In this document: piece by piece, positions 15,899-25,245 of the stretch
Position numbering within the stretch: the first letter of the stretch is position 1
How the letters are laid out: each line of letters opens with the position of its first letter
Source: UBA7703 sp034926785
GTDB taxonomy: Bacteria > Bacillota > Clostridia > Christensenellales > CAG-138
Reading direction: 5' to 3'
Length of the DNA: 64,000 bases
NCBI GenBank assembly: GCA_034926785.1
Contig: JAYFQU010000021.1
Coordinates: 1 to 64,000 of the forward strand
Position numbers and translations under genes: made by a program
The notes under the pieces: model-generated
The model's input: only the letters and a program-made list of their open reading frames with translations
Databases searched by the model: none
Told to the model about the DNA's origin: nothing

Positions 15899-18646
15899 TT
15901 GAAAACATCTTTGGCATCCAAAGCAGTCAACGAAACATCCAGCGGACGAAAAACAGCCGATAAGAGCGGCAGCCAAACGCGCGACAAGGCCGCATCCGAA
16001 GCAAGCGGCGTGTTGCTCATCGCCTGCGGTATTCTCGCGGCGGCATATCTCTTTTTTTCCGCGACCGGATACCTCGGCGAAATGCTCGGAAAAGCGCTGT
16101 TTGGCATGATCGGCGTCATTGCCTATGCGCTGCCGGTCATTCTTCTCGGCGTTGGCATTATCTATATTCGCGGGAGCACGAACGCGCGTCTGAATGGTTC
16201 GGGTTGGTACTTATTGTTGAGCATTCTTGCGCTGGTTACGCTGCTCAATACGGCGCGCGGCAAGTCCGTTGAAGTCGAAAAATATATGGATTATATCAAC
16301 GAGGCGTTGTATGTCGGCCAAAATGCGCATCTTGGCGGCGGTTTCATCGGCGCTGTTTTGAGTTTTCCTCTGCTTAAGCTTGGCGGGCCGACGCTCGCCT
16401 ATATCACCAGCATCGCGCTAATCCTCATCTGTCTCATCAAGATTACGGGCTTCTCTCTGCGGGATGCCTCCGATCTTCTCACAGAAAAAGTAGTAACCGC
16501 GATGGAGAACTCGCGCGAGCCGGCCATCGCGGGCGAAACACGCGAAAACCATAAGCTCTTTACCGTCACGCTGGAGGACGACGCACCGCAGCTGCCCGCA
16601 AAGGGTAGGCGCGGCGCTCTGACGGAGGCCGTTGTTGAGCCTTCGGCGAAGGCTAGAGGGAAGCGGTCGCCCGTCCTGGAAGAAGAACCGGTCATCGACC
16701 TCTTTGAAAAGACTCCAAAATCAAAAGCTCGGACGGTTGCGTCCGCAAAAACGGCGGAGTTAAAGCCGTTCTCCGCGCAAAAGGGCGAGTTTCAAACCAG
16801 CTCGGGCGCAAAGGCGACGGCAAAAAAGCCGCAAAAAATCAGCAGCGATCTCTGGGATGATATCGACTTTGAACCGGCGGATGACGTGCCCGCCGTGGTC
16901 AAGGCCGGCGCAGTGCAAATCCCCAAACCCGTGGTGCACCTGCCGGATCCATCGCCGCTTTTTGGTGCGAAAATTCCTGACCAGACTGCCAAGGCAACCG
17001 CGAAGGCAGCCGCAAAACCGGCAAGCCGGGAGGGTATGCCCGCTCGCCAGCCCGGGGTAAAGACGCCGCCGGCCGACAAACGAACGGGCGAAAAACCAAA
17101 AACGCCGCCGGAGGTCATCATCGGTGACGGGCAGTATCACGCACCCTCTCTGGAGCTGCTGAATCATCCCGGCGCGAAGGCGGACGATGAGAGCGACACG
17201 CCGGAGGAAAAGGCGCGCATTCTCATCGAAACGTTACAGAGTTTCCGCATCGGCGCAACGGTGACCAACATCGCCGTTGGCCCCGCGCTGACCCGAATTG
17301 AGATTCAGCCCGCACCCGGGACGCGCATTTCGCGCATTACCGCGCTGCAAAACGATATCACAATGGCGCTTGCCGCGCCGCGCCTGCGCATGGAGGCGCC
17401 GATTCCCGGTAAAAATGCCATCGGCGTAGAGATCCCGAATAAGGGCTCCACGCTCGTCGTATTGCGGGATATCATCGAGAGCAAGGAATTTAAAAACAGC
17501 GCCTCCCCCGTTACCATGGCCCTTGGCCGCGAAGCGAGCGGGAAGGTCATCGTTGCGGATCTTACGCGCATGCCGCATATGCTCATCGCCGGGGCAACGG
17601 GTTCGGGCAAGAGCGTCTGTATCAACGATATCATCGTTTCGATGATCTATAAGTCCTCCCCTGCGGATGTGCGCTTTATCCTGATCGACCCCAAGATGGT
17701 TGAGATGACCATGTATGGCTCGCTGCCGCATCTGCTCATCCCCGTGGTGACGGAGCCGAAGAAGGCGGCCGGCGCCATGCGCTGGGCGGTCAAAGAGATG
17801 ACCGACCGCTATAAAACCTTCTCCTCGGCCAACGCGCGCAATTTGGATCGCTACAACGAGCATGTGGAAAATCCGGCGGATCGTCTGCCGCGCATCGTTG
17901 TCATCATCGACGAGCTGGCCGACCTCATGATGGTCGCGCCCGAAGAGGTCGAGGACAGTATCCGCCGCATCGCGCAGCTTGGCCGCGCGGCGGGCATCCA
18001 TCTCATCCTCGCAACCCAGCGGCCGGACGCAACGGTCATCACCGGCCTGATCAAGGCAAACATCCCCTCGCGCGCCGCGTTTGCTGTCAGCTCCGCAACC
18101 AACAGCCGAATCATTCTCGATATGGGCGGTGCGGAAAAACTGCTTGGGCACGGTGATATGCTCTTCCATCCGGATGGATCCGCCAAACCGACCCGTCTGC
18201 AATGCGCCTATGTTTCAGACGAAGAGGTGGAGCGCATCGTGTCGCACTTTAGGGTGAGCACGAGCCGTCCGGTATTCAACGATCAGATTCTGGACGATGT
18301 CTCCGCGCTGGAGAAGAGCGGAGCCACCGGCGGCGTATTTGGCGAGGGCAAGCAGGAGGACGAGCTCCTCGGCGAGGCCGTTCGCGTCGTGTTTGAGCAT
18401 GGTCAGGCCAGCACCAGCATGGTACAGCGAAGGCTCCGCGTGGGCTATGCCCGCGCATCCCGCCTCATCGACATCATGGAACAAAAGGGTTATGTCTCCG
18501 GCTTCAACGGCAGCAAGGCGCGCGAGGTATTGATCAAGCGTGCGCAGCTCGAGGAGCTCTTTGGTGATGGGACACCCGTTGCCGATCCGCCCGCGCATGA
18601 GCGCGAACCCAACCCCATGTCAAGTTTTTATCGGGACGACAACTGA
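15899..18646 (+). CDS. DNA translocase FtsK/SpoIIIE
   Basis: The protein pumps chromosomal DNA across division or sporulation septa. Up to 915 residues: four to five membrane segments (about 37-190), a Pro/Lys/Ala-rich linker (about 205-410), the alpha/beta motor with Walker A GATGSGKS (about 564-571) and Walker B VVIIDELADLMM (about 667), and a C-terminal gamma winged helix (about 825-885) that reads KOPS/SRS sites. No ATG is available: TTG at 15899 lies right against AAAGGA, and a second TTG at 15911 has a 12-base spacing, so the start is uncertain by four codons. Whether it acts in sporulation cannot be told from this window. Confidence 0.95.
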   Translation: MKTSLASKAVNETSSGRKTADKSGSQTRDKAASEASGVLLIACGILAAAYLFFSATGYLGEMLGKALFGMIGVIAYALPVILLGVGIIYIRGSTNARLNGSGWYLLLSILALVTLLNTARGKSVEVEKYMDYINEALYVGQNAHLGGGFIGAVLSFPLLKLGGPTLAYITSIALILICLIKITGFSLRDASDLLTEKVVTAMENSREPAIAGETRENHKLFTVTLEDDAPQLPAKGRRGALTEAVVEPSAKARGKRSPVLEEEPVIDLFEKTPKSKARTVASAKTAELKPFSAQKGEFQTSSGAKATAKKPQKISSDLWDDIDFEPADDVPAVVKAGAVQIPKPVVHLPDPSPLFGAKIPDQTAKATAKAAAKPASREGMPARQPGVKTPPADKRTGEKPKTPPEVIIGDGQYHAPSLELLNHPGAKADDESDTPEEKARILIETLQSFRIGATVTNIAVGPALTRIEIQPAPGTRISRITALQNDITMALAAPRLRMEAPIPGKNAIGVEIPNKGSTLVVLRDIIESKEFKNSASPVTMALGREASGKVIVADLTRMPHMLIAGATGSGKSVCINDIIVSMIYKSSPADVRFILIDPKMVEMTMYGSLPHLLIPVVTEPKKAAGAMRWAVKEMTDRYKTFSSANARNLDRYNEHVENPADRLPRIVVIIDELADLMMVAPEEVEDSIRRIAQLGRAAGIHLILATQRPDATVITGLIKANIPSRAAFAVSSATNSRIILDMGGAEKLLGHGDMLFHPDGSAKPTRLQCAYVSDEEVERIVSHFRVSTSRPVFNDQILDDVSALEKSGATGGVFGEGKQEDELLGEAVRVVFEHGQASTSMVQRRLRVGYARASRLIDIMEQKGYVSGFNGSKAREVLIKRAQLEELFGDGTPVADPPAHEREPNPMSSFYRDDN

Positions 18647-18686
18647 TTCGCTCGCCCCGCATCGAAAGTAAGGAGTATTCTGAACT

Positions 18687-19982
18687 ATGGCAACCATCGG
18701 CGTGATCTCGCTCGGCTGCGCAAAAAACCAGGTGGATACCGAACGCATGCTCGGCTTGCTCACGGAATCCGGTCATATCATTACAAACGATCCCGCCGAA
18801 GCGGATGTACTCGTCGTGAACACCTGCGGCTTCATCGAGAGTGCAAAGCAGGAATCCATCAACGCAATCCTCGAAATGGCGCAATATAAGCGGGGCGGAA
18901 AATGCCGCCGTCTGGTCGTAACCGGCTGCCTTTCGGAGCGCTATCGCGGCGAATTGCAGGAGGCTATGCCCGAGATTGATTTGTTGCTTGGGGTCAGGGA
19001 ATACGAATCCCTGCCACGCCTACTCGGCGGCAGGCAGGATGCGCCGCACTGCGGCCCCGCTACCGCGCGCGTGCTTACCACGCCGCGCTACAGCGCCTAT
19101 CTGCGGATTGCGGACGGTTGCGACAACCGCTGCGCCTATTGCGCGATCCCGCTTATTCGGGGCAATCTCGTCAGCGAACCGCTGGAAGAGCTGGTGGAGG
19201 AAGCCGCTCGCCTCGCCGAAGGAGGCGTGACGGAGCTGACGCTTATCGCGCAGGATACCTCCGGCTATGGCATCGACCGCTACGGCAAGCCAATGCTGCC
19301 GGATCTGCTTTCACGTTTGGAGCAAATCGATTCCCTGCATTGGATTCGTGTGCTCTATACCTATCCCGATACGGTCACGCCGGAGCTCATCGATCGCTTC
19401 CGGGCCGGCGGAAAGGTGTTGCCCTATTTGGATATGCCCCTGCAGCACACTGAGGATGAGATACTCCGCCGCATGTATCGGCGCGGCGATCAGGCGCATA
19501 TCAGGAACGTGCTGGATTATGTGGCCCGGCATGCACCGGAGTTCATGCTCCGCACCACGCTGATGGTTGGCTTCCCCGGCGAAACGGAGGAGCACTTTTC
19601 CCATATGCTTCGCTTTATTCAGGAGCATCCGTTCGATCGCGTCGGCGCATTTTCGTTTTCCCCGGAGGAAGGGACGGCTGCCGCATCCCTGCCGAATCAG
19701 GTGCCGGATGAAGTCAAGCAAGAACGCTTGTCAACGCTTATGGAGACCCAGCGAACCATCTCCCGTGCGCGCAACGAACGCCGGATCGGGCAGCGGGTCG
19801 AGGTGTTGATCGAGGGATTTGACGGCTCTCGCGCATACGGGCGCAGCTATGCCGAGGCGCCGGATGTCGACGGGAGAATCTATCTGGAGGGTACGGGCGC
19901 GCTGCCGGTCGGCAGTTATGTGTCCGCCCGTCTGACCCGCGCAGAGGAATATGATATGATCGGCGAACTCGCCGGAAACTAA
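18687..19982 (+). CDS. rimO: Ribosomal protein S12 methylthiotransferase RimO
   Basis: RimO is a radical SAM enzyme that methylthiolates an aspartate of ribosomal protein S12. The 431-residue protein has the UPF0004 domain (about 1-125, with cysteines at VISLGCAKN, VVNTCGF and VTGCLSERY for the auxiliary cluster), the radical SAM CxxxCxxC at residues 145, 149 and 152, and a C-terminal TRAM domain (about 365-430). The SLGCAKNQVDTE opening distinguishes it from MiaB. It is followed by pgsA, as in many Firmicutes. Confidence 0.95.
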   Translation: MATIGVISLGCAKNQVDTERMLGLLTESGHIITNDPAEADVLVVNTCGFIESAKQESINAILEMAQYKRGGKCRRLVVTGCLSERYRGELQEAMPEIDLLLGVREYESLPRLLGGRQDAPHCGPATARVLTTPRYSAYLRIADGCDNRCAYCAIPLIRGNLVSEPLEELVEEAARLAEGGVTELTLIAQDTSGYGIDRYGKPMLPDLLSRLEQIDSLHWIRVLYTYPDTVTPELIDRFRAGGKVLPYLDMPLQHTEDEILRRMYRRGDQAHIRNVLDYVARHAPEFMLRTTLMVGFPGETEEHFSHMLRFIQEHPFDRVGAFSFSPEEGTAAASLPNQVPDEVKQERLSTLMETQRTISRARNERRIGQRVEVLIEGFDGSRAYGRSYAEAPDVDGRIYLEGTGALPVGSYVSARLTRAEEYDMIGELAGN

Positions 19983-20023
19983 TCCGCAATCGCGCAGAAA
20001 TTTCGCAGAACAGGAAACATAGC

Positions 20024-20611
20024 ATGGAACAGATGACGCCTGACACGAAGCCAAAAAGAGAAAAAATGAACCTGCCCAACCGCCTGACCATCTTCCGCAT
20101 GGTGCTCGTCCCCCTCATGGTTGCCGCGTTTTCGTTTGACGCATGGCTCAAGGGTTGGAACTATTATGCGTCGGCGATCTTTTTCATCGCCGACATGACG
20201 GATATTCTGGATGGTGCGATTGCCCGCAGGCGCAATCTGGTCACCAACTTTGGCAAGCTTATGGATCCCATCGCGGATAAGCTTCTGTTCTGTTCGGCGT
20301 TCATCATGATGACCTACAACGGCATGCTCAACCCCATCTTGGCCATCATTTTTGTCGGTCGGGAGATCATCGTCTCCGGGTTTCGGCTCGTTACCGCCAA
20401 CAGTGGAAAAATCATCGCCGCAAACTGGCTCGGGAAACTTAAGAGCGGGCTTCAGGTTGTCGCAATTCTCGCAACGCTGCTCGGCAACCCGATCTTCTCC
20501 CGCTGGAATTTTCCGTTTGACTTCGGGGTGATGTGCACCGCCGCGGTGTTTACCATCTGGTCGGCGGTAGACTATATCGTTGCCAACCGGAAGGCTGTCA
20601 ACTGGAATTAA
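20024..20611 (+). CDS. pgsA: CDP-diacylglycerol-glycerol-3-phosphate 3-phosphatidyltransferase
   Basis: It makes phosphatidylglycerol phosphate, the committed step to phosphatidylglycerol and cardiolipin. The 195-residue protein has about five membrane segments and the complete CDP-alcohol phosphotransferase motif D-G-x2-A-R-x8-G-x3-D-x3-D at about 66-88. Start at 20024 has AGGAAA upstream; a second ATG 14 codons in would fit homologues but has a poorer site. Confidence 0.94.
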   Translation: MEQMTPDTKPKREKMNLPNRLTIFRMVLVPLMVAAFSFDAWLKGWNYYASAIFFIADMTDILDGAIARRRNLVTNFGKLMDPIADKLLFCSAFIMMTYNGMLNPILAIIFVGREIIVSGFRLVTANSGKIIAANWLGKLKSGLQVVAILATLLGNPIFSRWNFPFDFGVMCTAAVFTIWSAVDYIVANRKAVNWN

Positions 20612-20674
20612 TCGCTGTTTATCATACAGGAATATCGCGGAAGTATCCGCATTGGAATAGGAAGTGAACCCAAC

Positions 20675-21910
20675 ATGATCGCAGAAATTGTCTCCGTTGG
20701 TACGGAATTACTCATGGGACAGGTCGTCAATACGGACGCGCAGTTTATTGCCCAGCGGCTTGCTCCGCTCGGTTTTCAGGTGTTTTATCATACGACCGTG
20801 GGCGACAATGTCAAGCGCCTTACGGCGGTTGTCCATCAGGCGGTGGAGCGCTCGGATGTGGTGGTCTTCACCGGCGGCCTTGGGCCGACCGACGACGACC
20901 TGACCAAAGAGACCGTCGCCGCCGCATTAGGGCTGACCGTGGAGCCCATCCCTGAAGAGGTCGAGCGCCTCAAAAAACATTTTGAAACGCGCGGCTACGA
21001 TTTTACACCGAACAATCTCAAACAGGCGAGCTTTCCAAGGAGCGCCTTTATTCTCCCCAATGCCTTCGGCACCGCGCCGGGCTGCATCATGACCGCAGAG
21101 AACAAGACAGCGATTCTCCTGCCGGGGCCGCCGCGCGAACTCTTCCCCATGTTCCAGAATCATGTGATGCCCTATCTGGAGCGGTTGAGCGGAAACAAGC
21201 TCTATTCGCGCGAACTGCGCATCTTTGGCAAGGGGGAGTCCTCCGTAACCTATGAACTGCGCGATATTATCGAGAATCAAACAAACCCCACCGTCGCACC
21301 GTATGTCAAGACCGGCGAGGTCTCCCTACGCGTCACCGCCCTTTGTCAAAGCATGGATGAAGGCGAAGCGCTCGCGTGTCCGATGATTGACGAGATCGTC
21401 TCTCGCCTAGGGGACATCGTCTATTCTACGATCGGCGAATCCCTCCCGGAAACCTGCGCGCGGATGCTCGCGGATGAACACCAGACCCTCGCCGTTGCGG
21501 AGAGTTGCACAGGCGGGCTCATCGCGAGCGAGTTTGTCGCGATCCCCGGATGCTCCCGTTTTCTTTTAGAAGGCTGCGTTACCTATTCCGACGCGTCCAA
21601 AATCCGCCGCCTCGGCGTTAAAAAGGAAACACTGGACGCGTTCGGCGCGGTCAGCGAGCATTGTGCTGCGGAGATGGCGGAGGGCATGCGCCGGTCCTCC
21701 GGTGCGGACTATGCGCTTGCGTCAACCGGCTTCGCGGGTCCGGACGGCGGAAATGCGGAGAACCCCGTCGGAACCGTCTATGTTGCGCTGGCCAGTGAAA
21801 GCGGCACCATCGTCAAGCGCGTGCAGCTCTTCGGCGAGCGGGCGCGCGTTCGTGAAATCGCCTCGTTGCATGCCTTTGATCTTTTGCGCAGAAAACTCGC
21901 CCGGCTCTGA
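20675..21910 (+). CDS. cinA: CinA family protein (competence/damage-inducible)
   Basis: The 411-residue protein has the N-terminal molybdopterin-binding-like domain (MIAEIVSVGTELLMGQVVNTD, FTGGLGPTDDDLT) and a C-terminal PncC-like nicotinamide-nucleotide amidohydrolase domain (about 255-405, with AVAESCTGGLIAS). CinA is linked to pyridine-nucleotide salvage and, in some Gram-positives, to bringing RecA to the membrane during transformation. The pgsA-cinA-recA order is standard. Confidence 0.94.
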   Translation: MIAEIVSVGTELLMGQVVNTDAQFIAQRLAPLGFQVFYHTTVGDNVKRLTAVVHQAVERSDVVVFTGGLGPTDDDLTKETVAAALGLTVEPIPEEVERLKKHFETRGYDFTPNNLKQASFPRSAFILPNAFGTAPGCIMTAENKTAILLPGPPRELFPMFQNHVMPYLERLSGNKLYSRELRIFGKGESSVTYELRDIIENQTNPTVAPYVKTGEVSLRVTALCQSMDEGEALACPMIDEIVSRLGDIVYSTIGESLPETCARMLADEHQTLAVAESCTGGLIASEFVAIPGCSRFLLEGCVTYSDASKIRRLGVKKETLDAFGAVSEHCAAEMAEGMRRSSGADYALASTGFAGPDGGNAENPVGTVYVALASESGTIVKRVQLFGERARVREIASLHAFDLLRRKLARL

Positions 21911-21973
21911 GTTTTTGTTCGGAATCCGTATCAATTTTCGACAAAAACGCTGTACGCACGCATCGAGTCATGC

Positions 21974-21979
21974 TATAAT
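21974..21979 (+). promoter_or_regulatory. recA promoter, extended -10
   Basis: TGCTATAAT is an extended -10 element. I see no good -35; CTGTAC lies 19 bases upstream. The recA leader would be nearly 200 bases long. I did not find a clostridial LexA box (GAAC-N4-GTTC) nearby. Confidence 0.6.
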
Positions 21980-22053
21980 GGTCTGCGGGATGCGATCATT
22001 TGTTTCCATCCATAGTGCTGATCATGCGGTTGAAAGCAGTGGCCCTCTTGGAC

Positions 22054-22152
22054 CGGTGCGATACGATTTGAAATCGATTACGTGGAGAAACATTTCGAAT
22101 AGACGGTGCGAAAAGATTTGAAATCGATTACGCGAGAAACATTTCGAATAGA
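22054..22152 (+). repeat. Tandem 50-base repeat in the recA leader
   Basis: Unit 1 (22054-22103) and unit 2 (22104-22152) are nearly identical, the second one base shorter. Each holds GATTTGAAATC, a palindrome around a central G (CGATTTGAAATCG in unit 1), and GAGAAACATTTCGAATAGAC. The repeat ends 26 bases before the recA ATG. Confidence 0.85.
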
Positions 22153-22178
22153 CTGTTAGGAGTGAAAGGATTACGGCG

Positions 22179-23264
22179 ATGGTTGAAAAAGAAAAAGCAT
22201 TGGAGATTGCCCTGGGTCAAATCGAAAAGCAATTTGGCAAAGGCGCGATTATGAAACTCGGCGATGCGGCCGCCCGTACGCCGGTTGCAACCATCTCAAC
22301 GGGTTGCCTGCCGCTGGACTATGCGCTTGGTGTCGGCGGCATCCCGCGCGGCAGAGTCGTTGAAATATTCGGGCCGGAATCCTCCGGTAAAACCACCATT
22401 GCGTTGCATATCATTGCCGAGGCGCAAAGGGTTGGCGGGACAGCGGCATTTATTGACGCGGAGCATGCGCTCGATCCCGTTTATGCCGAGGCGCTAGGTG
22501 TCAAGGTGGACGATCTCTACGTCTCCCAGCCGGATACCGGCGAACAGGCGCTGGAGATCACCGAAGCGCTCGTCCGCAGCGGCGCCATCGACGTCGTCGT
22601 TGTGGACTCCGTTGCGGCGCTTGTACCCAAGGCAGAAATCGAAGGCGACATGGGTGATTCCCACGTCGGCCTGCAGGCGCGCCTCATGAGCCAGGCGCTG
22701 CGCAAGCTCACCGGCGCCATCAACAAGTCCAACACCATCGTCATCTTCATCAACCAGCTGCGCGAAAAGGTCGGCGTCATGTTCGGCAATCCGGAGACGA
22801 CCCCCGGCGGCAAGGCGCTTAAGTTTTATGCCAGCGTCCGTCTGGATGTCCGTCGCGTGGATGCGCTGAAGAACGGCACCGACATCATCGGCAACCGCAC
22901 GCGCGTCAAAGTGGTTAAAAATAAGGTCGCCCCGCCGTTTAAGTCGGCGGAGTTCGATATGCTCTATGGCGAAGGTATTTCCAAGGAGGGCGCAATCCTC
23001 GATCTTGCAGTTGAAAAAAAGCTCGTGAGCAAGAGCGGCGCGTGGTATAACTACGGCGAAATGCGCATGGGGCAGGGACGCGATAACACTCGCATCTTCC
23101 TCAAGGACAACCCGGAGCTCACACAAAAACTAGAAAAGCAGCTCCGCGCCCTGTTTGAGGAGGAACGCAAGCAGGCGGCTGCCGAGCAGGAGGCCAAACG
23201 CAAGGCCAATCAAAGCGTCATGGCGGCCGCCACAGCGGCCCCCGCCGCTCCGGAAAAAAAGTAA
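22179..23264 (+). CDS. recA: Recombinase RecA
   Basis: RecA forms filaments on single-stranded DNA for strand exchange and SOS co-protease activity. The 361-residue protein has Walker A GPESSGKTT (65-73), Walker B VVVVDSVAAL, the NQLREKVGVMFGNPETTPGG L2 loop region and a C-terminal domain ending in a Lys/Ala/Glu-rich tail. The ribosome site AAAGGA is eight bases before the ATG. A strong terminator follows. Confidence 0.98.
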   Translation: MVEKEKALEIALGQIEKQFGKGAIMKLGDAAARTPVATISTGCLPLDYALGVGGIPRGRVVEIFGPESSGKTTIALHIIAEAQRVGGTAAFIDAEHALDPVYAEALGVKVDDLYVSQPDTGEQALEITEALVRSGAIDVVVVDSVAALVPKAEIEGDMGDSHVGLQARLMSQALRKLTGAINKSNTIVIFINQLREKVGVMFGNPETTPGGKALKFYASVRLDVRRVDALKNGTDIIGNRTRVKVVKNKVAPPFKSAEFDMLYGEGISKEGAILDLAVEKKLVSKSGAWYNYGEMRMGQGRDNTRIFLKDNPELTQKLEKQLRALFEEERKQAAAEQEAKRKANQSVMAAATAAPAAPEKK

Positions 23265-23279
23265 TCCCAAGCGGTCAAA

Positions 23280-23316
23280 CAGCCTCAAGGTTCTCGCCTT
23301 GAGGCTGTTTTTTTCA
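23280..23316 (+). terminator. recA terminator
   Basis: CAGCCTCAAGG and CCTTGAGGCTG pair tightly and run into TTTTTTT. Confidence 0.9.
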
Positions 23317-23341
23317 ATCTAAATCACCGTTTCAATCGAAA

Positions 23342-23914
23342 TCATCGGTTGCGCAACTGTTTGGAATATAAGGACATATCCGTGCCTGCGTCACGCACCA
23401 TAACATCGTTCTTCGCCCGCGCAATCAGTGTGCCGACATAAAAATCTCCAGCCGCACCGGAGAGATTGACAATCTGAATGATGTAAAGATACCAAAATGC
23501 CGTCTCGTAGAACGCAGCCGTGAGCACGGCAATCACAAACCCAAGAATCACCACCGGCGCAAACGCGATGACGATATAGTGCTTACGACAAAAAAGCGCG
23601 TCACTGCCCGCATAGGCATATAGTCCCGTGTAGCCATAGCGCGGCTTTACACCGGAGAATGCCTTCATAAATACACCGTGTATCACCTCGTGCAGCACCA
23701 TATAGAGAAGGATGCCGGCTAGCATTATGATAATGCCAAACACGGTGTGAATGCCAAAGCGAAATTCCGAAAATGGCGGACAGATCACAAACCCCAGCGC
23801 GATCATAACGCCTGTAATCGTGAGCGCGATCAGATTGACGAGTACGGCCTCCTTGCGGTTTCGCATGAGATCGACCCGCCGCACCTCGCGGTATCCCTCG
23901 GGAAGTCTTGTCAT
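23342..23914 (-). CDS. DUF3267 putative membrane zinc peptidase
   Basis: The 190-residue protein has four membrane segments and an HEVIHG motif in the second, the pattern of DUF3267 proteins predicted to be intramembrane zincins. The second half holds a YIVIAFAPVVILG segment that may carry further ligands, though no obvious third metal residue is conserved. I start it at the ATG at 23914, whose ATGA overlaps the stop of the upstream DUF2087 gene and which has GGAGG just before it. Substrate unknown. Confidence 0.78.
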   Translation of the reverse strand: MTRLPEGYREVRRVDLMRNRKEAVLVNLIALTITGVMIALGFVICPPFSEFRFGIHTVFGIIIMLAGILLYMVLHEVIHGVFMKAFSGVKPRYGYTGLYAYAGSDALFCRKHYIVIAFAPVVILGFVIAVLTAAFYETAFWYLYIIQIVNLSGAAGDFYVGTLIARAKNDVMVRDAGTDMSLYSKQLRNR

Positions 23915-24192
23915 TCCTCCTCCCCCTTCTTCTCCGGGTTTCTCCAATAACGGCTGCCATCCTTCGTCCGCAAGACCCAACCGCTCTCAACGAGCCCGCG
24001 CCGCAGGATAAAAAGATCGCCAAATGTGTGCCAGCTCGCGAGAATCGCGTTTACCTCATGCTCGCTGTAGTTGCGGTCAAATTCAAATTTCTGAGCAAGA
24101 TAACAAAAAACCTCTTCCCGCGCCGCTTGTTTGGCGGGCCATAGTTTTAGCTTGCCCTCATCATCCAAAAAACGGTCGATTCCCTGCGCCAT
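23911..24192 (-). CDS. DUF2087 domain protein
   Basis: The 93-residue protein is one DUF2087 domain: DRFLDDEGKLKLWPAK, a central helical YLAQKFEFDRNYSEHEVN block, WHTFGDLFILRRGLVE and the closing DGSRYW. This is a winged-helix-like fold often attached to or next to transcription regulators; no function is proven. Start is the ATG at 24192. It is translationally coupled to the DUF3267 gene. Confidence 0.82.
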   Translation of the reverse strand: MAQGIDRFLDDEGKLKLWPAKQAAREEVFCYLAQKFEFDRNYSEHEVNAILASWHTFGDLFILRRGLVESGWVLRTKDGSRYWRNPEKKGEEE

Positions 24193-24394
24193 CAATTCGC
24201 TCTTTCTTCGCCTGTTCCGGCGGCTTCATTTCCATTTGCGCAGATGAAACCATCTGCCTGCGCAGATATATTCTCATAAATTCCATGCAAATACAACCGC
24301 TCCGGGTGTAAATGCTTCGTAAATTTCTCTACGTTTCGTCCACCCTGCCGGAATCCTCGGCATCATGGCATTCGCAATCTCACTAAACTTATGG

Positions 24395-24400
24395 TATGAT
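24395..24400 (+). promoter_or_regulatory. Promoter of the zinc-ribbon membrane protein
   Basis: TGGTATGAT is an extended -10. TTCGCA lies 18 bases upstream as a weak -35. Its position shows that the open frame upstream of 24400 is not translated. Confidence 0.6.
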
Positions 24401-24430
24401 GGCACTATCAAAGGATTGGAGCATGCTTAT

Positions 24431-25105
24431 TTGCGAGTTTGTCCACATTGTTTCAACCTGTCCGGCGGAAGCGCGGCCTATTGCATTTTTTGCGGGCATC
24501 GCTTCTCAAAAAATGCGTCGGGCGTCGTGCGGTATGATCCGAACGCGCCGCGCACAAGGCGAACGTCCGCCGCAAAAGCGCAGCGGATTTTGAGCGTCTG
24601 TTCGCTCTTTCTCGCCGCCGTCGTCGCGGCGGCCATCCTCGGCGCTCCGCCAACCGAGCGGCAGATCCTCGCCGCGGGCGGTTCCGTTGCTTTCGCCGCG
24701 CCAGCCCCGGCCGAACCGCCCGTTTCAGTCAAACCGTTTGATTCTTTTAACGGGGACTACGACATCACGGTTACCCTCTCGGAGGTTTCCAGTAACGATG
24801 CGGATACCGAAGCCGCGGCCGAAGAATTGCGCGGCGAATCTTTCAGCGGGACGCTGACGCTCGCTTTAAATCCGGTCGGCAGCGGAATACTATCCGTCAA
24901 TCAATTATTCTCTTCGCCGGAGAGCATCTCTGTCGCCCCGTTTGTCAACAGCGATGGCGTCTCCTCGCAAAACACGCTCTATGGAACCGTTTCACGCGCC
25001 AATAGGAAGCTCTCCGTGGTCTGCGTGTGCGAGCAAGGCGGCGTTTCCGGTTTTTTCTGGCTGGACAGTGAGAATACGCATATCGAGTTTCTTTATCATG
25101 ATTGA
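24431..25105 (+). CDS. Zinc-ribbon membrane protein of unknown function
   Basis: From TTG at 24431 (TTGGAG nine bases upstream) the 224-residue protein begins with a four-cysteine zinc ribbon (CPHC at 4-7, CIFCGHRF about 20-27), a basic stretch, one membrane segment (about 55-75) and a beta-rich C-terminal domain of about 130 residues. Zinc ribbon inside, membrane helix, then an external domain is a common Firmicutes layout, but I do not recognise the external domain. The longer frame back to 24365 crosses the promoter. Confidence 0.65.
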   Translation: MRVCPHCFNLSGGSAAYCIFCGHRFSKNASGVVRYDPNAPRTRRTSAAKAQRILSVCSLFLAAVVAAAILGAPPTERQILAAGGSVAFAAPAPAEPPVSVKPFDSFNGDYDITVTLSEVSSNDADTEAAAEELRGESFSGTLTLALNPVGSGILSVNQLFSSPESISVAPFVNSDGVSSQNTLYGTVSRANRKLSVVCVCEQGGVSGFFWLDSENTHIEFLYHD

Positions 25106-25119
25106 TCCCCCGCTCTCCA

Positions 25120-25143
25120 CCGCGCAGCCCGCGCGGTTTTTTT
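25120..25143 (+). terminator. Terminator of the zinc-ribbon gene
   Basis: CCGCGC and GCGCGG pair around AGCCC and are followed by seven T. Confidence 0.8.
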
Positions 25144-25181
25144 GAGTGCGAATTCATATGCCCGTCTGTGTCCGGGTATGA

Positions 25182-25187
25182 TATACT
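25182..25187 (+). promoter_or_regulatory. Promoter of the c-di-AMP receptor gene
   Basis: TGATATACT is an extended -10 box about 60 bases before the start codon. I see no clear -35. Confidence 0.55.
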
Positions 25188-25245
25188 AATCTTGGAGATA
25201 GGCATACGCCGATGAACCAACAACAAGCAAACGGAGGAAAAACCG

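Noticed and set aside
22054..22152. CRISPR-like repeat
   Set aside because: Only two adjacent units without spacers; it is a tandem repeat, not an array.
21911..22178. LexA box before recA
   Set aside because: No GAAC-N4-GTTC type palindrome was found; the repeats present have a different sequence.
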